From positions 1-5,034 of the forward strand of contig JAUIEM010000543.1 of NCBI GenBank assembly GCA_030428695.1: a stretch of DNA of 5,034 bases, in the 5' to 3' direction. A model generated the notes under the pieces. The model was not told the origin of the DNA, searched no databases, and was given only the letters and a program-made list of their open reading frames with translations. Positions within the stretch are counted from its first letter, which is position 1, and every line of letters begins with the position of its first letter. The position numbers and the translations under genes were made by a program. Source of the stretch: a bacterium (GTDB lineage: Bacteria > Planctomycetota > J058 > JAJDCP01). Below are positions 1 to 5,034 of this stretch, in pieces.

Positions 1-40
1 TCAAGTCGCGTCGCTCTGGTTCAGTGCCTGGCGCTCGCAT
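1..40 (-). CDS. Possible 5' end of an unidentified gene, cut by the left window edge
   Basis: On the minus strand an ATG at 38-40 is preceded by GAGG (47-50) with a 6-base gap, a good Shine-Dalgarno arrangement. It opens a frame (MRAPGTEPERRDL) that has no stop before the window edge. It lies in the same direction as purM and about 120 bases downstream of it, so it could be a second gene of a purM transcription unit. In many bacteria that place is taken by purN, but 13 residues are far too few to identify anything. The opposite strand has a short open stretch ending in TGA at 40-42, so the 3' end of a plus-strand gene is an alternative reading. The call rests only on the start and ribosome site. 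Confidence 0.28.
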   Translation of the reverse strand, partial: MRAPGTEPERRDL

Positions 41-44
41 GACC

Positions 45-60
45 AACCTCAGCGTAGGTT
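45..60 (-). repeat. Small inverted repeat overlapping a possible ribosome-binding site
   Basis: AACCT at 45-49 and AGGTT at 56-60 are a perfect 5-bp inverted repeat with a 6-base loop. Read on the minus strand, the right-hand arm covers most of the GAGG ribosome site of the possible gene starting at 40, so the hairpin would partly hide that site. The stem has two A-T, two C-G and one T-A pair, which is weak, and such short repeats also arise by chance. Confidence 0.3.
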
Positions 61-96
61 CTGTCTCGAGAAGGGTGTCGATTCCCGAAGTACGAC

Positions 97-119
97 GGGA
101 GGGGGTGAACCCCCCGCCC
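97..119 (-). terminator. GC-rich hairpin downstream of purM, possible terminator without a U-tract
   Basis: GGG (97-99), a mismatch at 100, and GGGGG (101-105) pair with CCCCC and CCC in 110-119, closing a loop of about five bases. The stem is eight G-C pairs with one A/G mismatch. It begins 43 bases past the purM stop, where a terminator is expected. Neither strand has a run of Ts after the stem, so it is not a classical rho-independent terminator. It could be a U-less pausing hairpin, or simply a feature of GC-rich spacer DNA. Confidence 0.35.
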
Positions 120-161
120 TACATGTGTCCGTTCCCGCCCGTGAGCCCGCCCGCCATCCCC

Positions 162-1247
162 TCAGCCCTCCGGCTCGAAGGTCAGCCACTCCGGCCCGCC
201 GCCCGCCCCGCGGTTGCGGATGCGGAGCGCCGCTCCCGCGCTGACCTGGCCGGCCACGCGGGCCCGCAGGCCCTGGCCGTCCAGGAAGGCGCAGAGCCCC
301 GCGGGGTCGTCGCTGGCCACGACGAAGGCGTTGCCCATGTTCCACGTGCCGTAGGCTTCGCGGTCGCTGACCGGACCGAGACGCTGCAGCTCGGCGACCC
401 AGTCGGCGGGCGGGAACAGCCCGTCCAGCGTCGCCCCCGCGCCGGCCGGGAGGATGCGGCGCAGCTTGCTCGGCAGCCCGCCGCCGGTGATATGGGCGAC
501 CTGCCGCAGGCGGTGCCCGGCGCGGTGGGCGGCGACCAGCGGGCGGCAGCCGATCAGGCACGGGGTCAACAGCCGCGCGCCCCAGCTCTTCCCCCGCCAG
601 TCGACCGCGTGCCAGGCCTCGCCGTGGGCCCGGCGCAAGACCTCGCGGGCCAGGCTGAAGCCGTTGCTGCGCAGGCCGTGCGCGGCGATCGCGACCAGCG
701 TGTCGCCGACGGCGAGGCTTCCCCCGAAGTCCTCGAGGGGCACGCCGAGGGCGGTCGCGGTCCAGTTGCAGTGCATGCCGGTCCCGTAGCCAGAGACCCT
801 GGCGCCCAGCTCGGCGATCTCGCCGCCGACGATCGCGACGCCCGCGGCCTCGGCGGCCGCTTCCAGGCCCCGCATCAGGGCGCGCACGACGCCCTGGTCG
901 AGGCGGTCGACGTCGAGGATGTCGACCGCGTTGGTCGGCTCGAAGCCGCCGGCGATCAGGTCGTCGGCGACCATCGCGAGCAGGTCGAAGCCGAGGGTGT
1001 CGTAGCGCTGGACGCGCTCGGCGACCTCGATCTTGGTGCCGATGCCGTCGCTGGTCACGCCGATGCGCGCGTCGCCGAAGCGCAGGGCGGGGGCGTAGCC
1101 GCCGAGGCTGCCGGGGGAGACGTCGCCGGGTTTGCCGCGACGCTGGGCGAGGGTGCGCCGGGAGGCCTCGGTCGCCAGGCGCGAGCAGGCATCGCCGAGG
1201 GAGACCTCGACGCCGCTGTCGCGGTAGCTCAGGCCATCCTCTGGCAT
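162..1247 (-). CDS. purM: Phosphoribosylformylglycinamidine cyclo-ligase (AIR synthetase), divergent PurM
   Basis: This 361-residue protein matches the PurM family, whose E. coli member has about 345 residues. The family closes FGAM to aminoimidazole ribotide using ATP, the fifth step of purine synthesis, as a cytosolic dimer. Visible landmarks in family order are YRDSGVEV (8-15), SDGIGTK (66-72), the DLLAMVADDL helix (88-97), GGEIAEL (141-147), GLRSNGFSLAR (191-201), AHITGGGLPSKLRRILP (251-267) and YGTWNMGNAFVV (299-310). The ATG has GGAGG five bases upstream (1253-1257), and the stop is TGA at 162-164. It is divergent from the nucleotidyltransferase at 1418. Several signature stretches differ from the E. 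coli type: the usual NDI/NDL is DDL, GAEPLFFLDY is GFEPTNAVDI, and GGETAEMPGMY is GGEIAELGARV. I therefore see either an outlying PurM clade or a related AIRS-superfamily enzyme. HypE, ThiL and SelD fit less well because the C-terminal HITGGGL and NMG motifs are typical of PurM. Confidence 0.9.
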   Translation of the reverse strand: MPEDGLSYRDSGVEVSLGDACSRLATEASRRTLAQRRGKPGDVSPGSLGGYAPALRFGDARIGVTSDGIGTKIEVAERVQRYDTLGFDLLAMVADDLIAGGFEPTNAVDILDVDRLDQGVVRALMRGLEAAAEAAGVAIVGGEIAELGARVSGYGTGMHCNWTATALGVPLEDFGGSLAVGDTLVAIAAHGLRSNGFSLAREVLRRAHGEAWHAVDWRGKSWGARLLTPCLIGCRPLVAAHRAGHRLRQVAHITGGGLPSKLRRILPAGAGATLDGLFPPADWVAELQRLGPVSDREAYGTWNMGNAFVVASDDPAGLCAFLDGQGLRARVAGQVSAGAALRIRNRGAGGGPEWLTFEPEG

Positions 1248-1277
1248 GTCGGCCTCCGGGGGTCCCGCAAGCGTCCT

Positions 1278-1306
1278 ACGGTAGTCATCCCCGCCCGCGA
1301 ATACAA
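1278..1306 (-). promoter_or_regulatory. Weak sigma70-like promoter candidate for purM
   Basis: On the minus strand TTGTAT (1301-1306) and TACCGT (1278-1283) stand 17 bases apart. Each matches three of six consensus positions. Transcription would begin near 1271, leaving a leader of about 24 bases that includes the GGAGG ribosome site. The position and spacing are right but the boxes are poor, so this is a candidate only. The -35-like box overlaps the left arm of the inverted repeat at 1294-1320. Confidence 0.28.
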
Positions 1307-1320
1307 GCCCTGTTCGCGGG
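1294..1320. repeat. Perfect 8-bp inverted repeat, possible operator
   Basis: CCCGCGAA (1294-1301) and TTCGCGGG (1313-1320) are exact reverse complements separated by 11 bases. The half-site spacing of about two helical turns and the position between two divergent starts suit a dimeric repressor or activator. It touches the -35-like box of the purM promoter candidate. It does not match the known E. coli PurR operator (ACGCAAACG-type half-sites). As RNA it could also form a hairpin with an 11-base loop. Arms this GC-rich can arise by chance here, but each ends in an AA/TT step and the match is perfect. Confidence 0.45.
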
Positions 1321-1358
1321 GCCCGCCCCGCTTCCCGGCCGCGAGAGCCGGCCCCGGT

Positions 1359-1387
1359 TTGGGCCGCAGCCCCGGCGCGGGTACGAT
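1359..1387 (+). promoter_or_regulatory. Weak sigma70-like promoter candidate for the nucleotidyltransferase gene
   Basis: TTGGGC (1359-1364) and TACGAT (1382-1387) are separated by 17 bases. The upstream box matches three of six consensus bases and the downstream box four of six. Predicted transcription would start near 1394, about 24 bases before the ATG at 1418, so the leader would contain little more than the GGAGGA ribosome site. The TACGAT box is among the few A/T-containing hexamers in a very GC-rich stretch. Confidence 0.35.
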
Positions 1388-1417
1388 CGCCCCGAGCCCC
1401 CGCCGGAGGAACCGCCG

Positions 1418-2191
1418 ATGTTGAGCGATGCCGAACGACACACCGCCCTGGCCTTCCTCGCCGCCCATCCGCCGCCGGGAGAGCCGCTGGTCTGCGCGCT
1501 GACGGGCAGCCACATCTACGGCTTCCCCTCCGAGGACAGCGACCTCGACCTCAAGGCGATCCACTGCGCGCCGACCCGCGCCTGCCTCGGCCTCGAGCCG
1601 GTCGCGAAGAGCTTCGAGCGGGTCGAGGTCTTCCGCGGCGTCGAGTGCGACTACACCTCGAACGAGGCGGCGGCGGCGCTCGCCTTGATGCTGCGGGGGA
1701 ATGGGAACATGCTCGAGCGCATCCTCGGCCCCTGCATCCTCCTCGGCGAGGGGCCGCGGCTCGAGCAGCTGCGGACGCTGGCGCGCGCTTCCCTCTCCCG
1801 CAAGTCGTACCACCACTACGCCGGCTTCTTCCGGGGCATCTGCCGCGCGCACGAGAAGTCCCCCGCGCCCCGCGCGAAGTCGCTGCTGTACGCCTACCGC
1901 GTCGCGCTGACCGGTGTCCACCTGCTGCGGACGGCCGCGCTCGAGACCCGCCTCGACCGGCTCGCGCCGGTCTACGGCTGCGCGCCGGCCCTCGAGCTGA
2001 TCGCCTTCAAGCGCGCCCACGGCGAGAAGCAGGCGGTGCCGGAAGCGCTCGATGCCGAGCACCGCGCCGCCTGGCCGCGGCTCGATGCGCTGCTCGCCGA
2101 GGCCCGCGACGGGAGCCCCCTGCCGGACGAGGCTCCGAACGCCGCCGCCTGCTCCGCCTGGCTGGTCGAGCAGCGGCTGGCCCTGCTGTAG
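1418..2191 (+). CDS. RlaP/COG3541-type polymerase-beta-fold nucleotidyltransferase
   Basis: The 257-residue protein has the nucleotidyltransferase signature near its N-terminus: GS at 30-31, YGF at 34-36 and SDLDLK at 41-46. D42 and D44 are the likely metal ligands, and D78 in VECDYTS is a plausible third carboxylate. RGNGNMLERILGP (93-105) and a helical tail with Y158 and R161 match the RlaP / COG3541 group (Pfam 'RNA repair pathway DNA polymerase beta family'). Family members are about this long, so the gene looks complete. The family is predicted to transfer nucleotides to RNA ends in repair systems, often beside RNA ligases; none is visible here, and the substrate is unknown. The ATG has GGAGGA seven bases upstream (1405-1410), and the stop is TAG at 2189-2191. 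It has no signal peptide or membrane segment, so it should be cytosolic. The next gene follows in the same direction after 144 bases. Alternatives are another minimal nucleotidyltransferase or an aminoglycoside-type one, but the NGNMLE block favours RlaP. Confidence 0.85.
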   Translation: MLSDAERHTALAFLAAHPPPGEPLVCALTGSHIYGFPSEDSDLDLKAIHCAPTRACLGLEPVAKSFERVEVFRGVECDYTSNEAAAALALMLRGNGNMLERILGPCILLGEGPRLEQLRTLARASLSRKSYHHYAGFFRGICRAHEKSPAPRAKSLLYAYRVALTGVHLLRTAALETRLDRLAPVYGCAPALELIAFKRAHGEKQAVPEALDAEHRAAWPRLDALLAEARDGSPLPDEAPNAAACSAWLVEQRLALL

Positions 2192-2335
2192 GACGGCGTC
2201 CTGCGGTGCCCGCCCCCGCGCCCGCGACCGGCTCCAGGACGCGCCGCGCTGGCTGGCTCCCGAGAGCGGGCGGGCGCACGCGCTGCCGAACGTCTACCAT
2301 CACCGCATCCATCTCCCCGTTCCCGAGGACCCGCG
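2192..2335 (+). other. Spacer between the nucleotidyltransferase gene and the large orphan gene
   Basis: These 144 bases carry no convincing terminator; the best hairpin is a 4-bp CCCG/CGGG stem near 2259-2270 with no T-run. A TACCAT at 2295-2300 could be a -10 box but has no -35 partner. GAGGA (2325-2329) is the ribosome site of the next gene. The phase shared by both flanking genes is open across the whole spacer (48 codons) but encodes Pro/Arg/Ala-rich text unlike either protein. Lack of a terminator is compatible with co-transcription. Confidence 0.6.
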
Positions 2336-5034
2336 ATGACGATCATCGAGCAGGTGCTGCAGAGCATCGAAGACAACGAGGCGTTCTTCCCCGATCCCGA
2401 CCAGGGGGAGGATCCCCAGGGCCTGCTGCGCCAGTACACCCGGTGGCTGGGCCGGGAGCGCAAGGCGCTCGAGCTGCGGGACGAGCACGGCATGCTCCTG
2501 TCGCACCACATCGCCTGCAACGAGTCCTTCCACGGCTACCTGCGCGAGCGCGGCTCCGGCGCGGCGCTCGACGGCTTCCTCGGCGACTTCGAGAGCGGAG
2601 GCGAGGCGCGCGCGGACCTGCTGAACGTGTACCGCGAGTGGGTGCTGTACATGCTCGGGCGCATCGAGCTGTGCCTGAGCGACGCCGAGGTGCGCGAGAC
2701 CCTCGGCGAGCGCTTCAGCACCGAGGAGCGCGAGCAGCTCGAGGCCCAGCTCGCGATCGCGAAGGAGACGATCGAGGAGGCCCAGCGGGTCCGCCGGGAG
2801 CTGCTCGAGGCCTCGCTGCGCAAGCGGGACATCAAGAAGCAGGTCAAGGAGTACCTCGGGATCAAGACCCGCACGGTGTTCGGCAAGCAGTGGACCGAGA
2901 AGAGCACCAAGGAGCTGCTCAAGAAGCTGTACGCGAAGCTCCACGCCCTCGACGACAACGGCGAGCTCGGCGAAGACGAGCGCACCGAGGAGCAGGACAA
3001 GATCGTCAACTTCATCCGCGAGCTCTTGCTCGCCAAGACGGCGAAGGACGAGGCCTCTGGCTTCGACGAGGAGGAGACGAAGAAGGCCGAGGACGCCGCG
3101 AAGAGCATCCTGCCCCACGTCGAGACGCGCCTGCGCAAGCTCAAGGACGACGAGGCCCTGCGCGGCATCGCCCGCGACCAGGAAGACGTCGCCCGCGCGA
3201 TCGAGGTGCTGACCGAGGAGCTGTTCAAGGTCCACGAGCGCATGATGTGGCTCGCCGACCAGCTCGGCGACTACCGCGACAGCCTCGAGGGCCTCGGCTC
3301 GATGCGGCGCAAGGCCGAGTTCGCGGTGATCCGCAAGGTCTACGAGATGAAGATCGCGATGCTCGAGGAGGCCCTGCAGCAGGAGAAGGAACGCGAGGTC
3401 GAGCTGCTGCTCGCCAGCGAGAAGCTCTCGAACCGACTGGGGATGACCAAAGACGCCGTCGACGAGGCCCTCGGCTACGAGGAGCGGCTCGCCCTGCACG
3501 CCGAGCAGATCAAGACCGAGCTCGACCGGCTCAAGCGGCTGAAGAACGTCGATGACGCCCTCAACGTCTACTGCTCCTTCTACCAGGTCTGCTACCCCTT
3601 CTTCGTTCGCCTCGGCAACCTGTGCGCGGGCGAGGCCTGCGGCTTTACCCAGGCGCTGTCCGGCAAGAGCACGCGCGGCGCGATGGGCCTGACGCGTACC
3701 GGCGTGGCGCTCAAGGCGCTGGGCTTCCACCACGGGGCCGTCAAGGCCAAGGGACACGACACCGGCGAGCTCGGTCTGTCCCTCAAGCTCGGCCTGTCCT
3801 ACGGCCTCGACGACGCGGGCTGGACGACCAGGGCCGGCCTGGCGCTGGTCTACGACGCGAAGATCCACGTCTCCGACGACCGGCAGCTGTGGGCGACGAG
3901 CACGCTGAAGGTGGTCGCGACCGCGGTCGCCGAGATCGGCGGGCATCCGCCGGGCTTCGCGGAGCACCTCTCGCTGTTCAAGGCGGCGGTGGCGGTCGAC
4001 CTGTTCGCCGAGAAGACGATGTTCTCCTTCGTCGACCAGTACCACTGGGCGGGCTGGCTCGCGCGCAAGTGGGCGAACGTCGCCGCCAAGGCGATCGCCT
4101 TCGACGGGGTGTTCTCCGGGACGAAGCTGCACGTGCCGACCGAGGGCGAGTACCAGGCCCTGATCGACGCCGCCGAGCGCTGCCTGCAGGACCGGCCGGA
4201 GCTCAGGCAGGTGCTGCGGGACAGCGTCTGGTACGACAAGGAGGAGGTCGTCCGCTACGACACCAGCGCCTTCCTCGCCGGCGCGAGCACGGCGGTCGAG
4301 TGCCTCGGCGGGCTGGCCGGCATCGCGGCGGAGGCCGAGCGCTCGGTCACGTTCGACTGCTGGAAGTACAAACGCGACGATGAAGGCGCGATCGAGGTCG
4401 ATGCGGAGACCGGCGTGCCGATCGAGCTGACGCGCCGGGTCGAGCTCTCCTCATCGCGGCTGGCGGGCGTGTTCGCCGGTATGCACTTCGAGTGCGTCAA
4501 GACCCGCTTCCCCCGGCAATGGACGGACGAGCCGGACGAGTGCCGCACCTACACCATCCGCCTCGACCTCGGCGAGACCTTCCTGTGGATCGCCGAGCAC
4601 GTCAGTGAAGCCGCCGACGCCTTCCACAAGGTCGACCGCTTCATCGGCGACGAGATCGTCCACGAGGATGTGCTCGACAACGCGGAGGATGACGTCTACG
4701 ACCTGATCGGCGACTGCCTCGAGATCACGCTGAGGACGGACAGGTACCGGAGGGACGAAGGCGGGGCCGGGATCGGCACCGCGATCAGCGATCGCATCGC
4801 CTGGTTCGTCCGACGCAGCCTCGCCTTCCCTCTGCGCGTGGCGCTCAAGCGGGCGTACAAGAACGCGAAGATCCAGATCGGCTTCCGCAAGATCGACGGC
4901 CGCTGGCGCAAGCTCTACACCCGCAAGACCAAGAAGAAGGAGCGCGGCCGCAACGCGACCGAGATGTCCTTCCCGATCTTCGCGGGCATGCGGCTCGACA
5001 TCGGCTTCGACTACTGGCTCGAGCGCGCCACCAA
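2336..5034 (+). CDS. Very large orphan protein, coiled-coil N-terminus and beta-rich C-terminus (3'-truncated)
   Basis: I do not recognise this protein. From ATG 2336 (GAGGA six bases upstream at 2325-2329) the frame is open for 899 codons to the window edge with no stop, so the C-terminus is missing. Codon use, strongly G/C at third positions, and sensible protein composition throughout show it is real. Residues 1-405 are almost all charged helix, with coiled-coil-like stretches at about 130-175 and 322-404 and an acidic linker near 205-222. Four cysteines sit at 413, 419, 430 and 435. Residues 451-531 contain amphipathic beta strands with strict alternation, for example LGLSLKLGLSY (479-489) and LALVYDAKIHV (502-512). 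Residues 532-899 are mixed helix and strand, with FAGM at 713-716 and again at 882-885 and a basic loop at 856-872. There is no signal peptide or clear transmembrane helix. SGKST (442-446) is not a full Walker A motif. The gene follows the RlaP-like enzyme in the same direction and may share its transcript. A structural, scaffold, effector or membrane-acting role are all possible; none is shown. Confidence 0.88.
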   Translation, partial: MTIIEQVLQSIEDNEAFFPDPDQGEDPQGLLRQYTRWLGRERKALELRDEHGMLLSHHIACNESFHGYLRERGSGAALDGFLGDFESGGEARADLLNVYREWVLYMLGRIELCLSDAEVRETLGERFSTEEREQLEAQLAIAKETIEEAQRVRRELLEASLRKRDIKKQVKEYLGIKTRTVFGKQWTEKSTKELLKKLYAKLHALDDNGELGEDERTEEQDKIVNFIRELLLAKTAKDEASGFDEEETKKAEDAAKSILPHVETRLRKLKDDEALRGIARDQEDVARAIEVLTEELFKVHERMMWLADQLGDYRDSLEGLGSMRRKAEFAVIRKVYEMKIAMLEEALQQEKEREVELLLASEKLSNRLGMTKDAVDEALGYEERLALHAEQIKTELDRLKRLKNVDDALNVYCSFYQVCYPFFVRLGNLCAGEACGFTQALSGKSTRGAMGLTRTGVALKALGFHHGAVKAKGHDTGELGLSLKLGLSYGLDDAGWTTRAGLALVYDAKIHVSDDRQLWATSTLKVVATAVAEIGGHPPGFAEHLSLFKAAVAVDLFAEKTMFSFVDQYHWAGWLARKWANVAAKAIAFDGVFSGTKLHVPTEGEYQALIDAAERCLQDRPELRQVLRDSVWYDKEEVVRYDTSAFLAGASTAVECLGGLAGIAAEAERSVTFDCWKYKRDDEGAIEVDAETGVPIELTRRVELSSSRLAGVFAGMHFECVKTRFPRQWTDEPDECRTYTIRLDLGETFLWIAEHVSEAADAFHKVDRFIGDEIVHEDVLDNAEDDVYDLIGDCLEITLRTDRYRRDEGGAGIGTAISDRIAWFVRRSLAFPLRVALKRAYKNAKIQIGFRKIDGRWRKLYTRKTKKKERGRNATEMSFPIFAGMRLDIGFDYWLERAT

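Larger units (their letters stand above)
1248..1417. other. Divergent intergenic region between purM and the nucleotidyltransferase gene
   Basis: This 170-base spacer separates the two divergent starts. It holds the ribosome sites of both genes (GGAGG at 1253-1257 on minus, GGAGGA at 1405-1410 on plus), a perfect 8-bp inverted repeat at 1294-1320, and weak promoter-like boxes in each direction. The frames crossing it on both strands are Pro/Arg/Gly-rich and look non-coding. No RNA gene was recognised. Confidence 0.75.

Noticed and set aside
61..95. A GTCGATTCCC stretch resembling the T-loop of a tRNA or tmRNA
   Set aside because: The flanking bases do not form a T-stem, and no anticodon arm, acceptor stem or CCA end can be paired around it.
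1335..1351. CCGGC / GCCGG hairpin in the divergent intergenic region
   Set aside because: A 5-bp all-GC stem is expected by chance in DNA this GC-rich, and there is no T-run or link to a start site.
24..1424. A 466-codon plus-strand frame opposite purM
   Set aside because: It is the antisense reading of the well-supported purM gene, with low-complexity Ala/Gly/Arg/Asp composition and no motif.
1229..2062. A 277-codon minus-strand frame opposite the nucleotidyltransferase gene
   Set aside because: It is antisense to a gene with clear catalytic motifs, and its own composition is Arg/Glu/Gly-rich without any recognisable domain.
2052..2339. A 95-codon frame ending in an ATGA overlap with the orphan gene's start, tempting as a small translationally coupled gene or a frameshifted extension of the nucleotidyltransferase
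   Set aside because: Most of it lies out of frame inside the nucleotidyltransferase gene, the product is Pro/Arg/Ser-rich, and the nucleotidyltransferase already has a normal family length.
1645..3555. A 636-codon plus-strand frame overlapping the nucleotidyltransferase and the orphan
   Set aside because: It is extremely Arg/Ala/Pro/Gly-rich, crosses two real genes and the spacer between them, and has no plausible domain. It is an off-frame shadow of GC-rich coding DNA.
3659..3673. SGKST (residues 442-446 of the orphan) as an ATP-binding P-loop
   Set aside because: The glycine expected five residues before the GK glycine is Thr438, no hydrophobic strand leads into it, and I see no matching Walker B motif.
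2300..4132. A long (610-codon) minus-strand open frame opposite the large orphan gene
   Set aside because: It is made of Leu/Ala/Gly/Val/Arg/Asp-rich low-information text typical of the antisense of GC-biased codons. The plus-strand frame has better composition, a good ribosome site and runs on to the window edge.

Overview
The window is about 5 kb of very GC-rich DNA. Third codon positions in the three clear genes are almost all G or C, and Shine-Dalgarno sequences are strong. This points to a high-GC bacterium, perhaps a myxobacterium or related Gram-negative lineage. That placement is inferred from composition and gene style only; no marker gene is present.

Layout from left to right. Positions 1-161 hold no complete gene. 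There is a possible start of a minus-strand gene running off the left edge (start codon at 40, good ribosome site), a small inverted repeat over that site, and a GC-rich hairpin at 97-119 just downstream of purM. Positions 162-1247 (minus) encode a divergent PurM-type AIR synthetase of de novo purine synthesis. Positions 1248-1417 are a divergent intergenic region with a perfect 8-bp inverted repeat and weak promoter-like boxes facing both ways. Positions 1418-2191 (plus) encode a polymerase-beta-fold nucleotidyltransferase of the RlaP / COG3541 type, a family linked to RNA repair and nucleic-acid end chemistry. Positions 2192-2335 are a 144-base spacer. From 2336 to the right edge runs one uninterrupted plus-strand reading frame of 899 codons with no stop inside the window, so the gene is 3'-truncated. 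It is easily missed because no stop closes it. I do not recognise its product.

The part most likely to be undescribed is the pair of the RlaP-like nucleotidyltransferase and the giant orphan protein. They have the same orientation, a short gap and the same reading phase, with one amber codon as the only stop between them. The orphan begins with about 400 residues of charged helices and coiled coil. It then passes through a four-cysteine patch into a region of strictly alternating amphipathic beta strands, and ends (within the window) in a mixed region with a twice-used FAGM motif and a very basic loop. A joint role in RNA repair or biological conflict is inference from the neighbour's family, not something the sequence proves. 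PurM is divergently transcribed and probably functionally unrelated.
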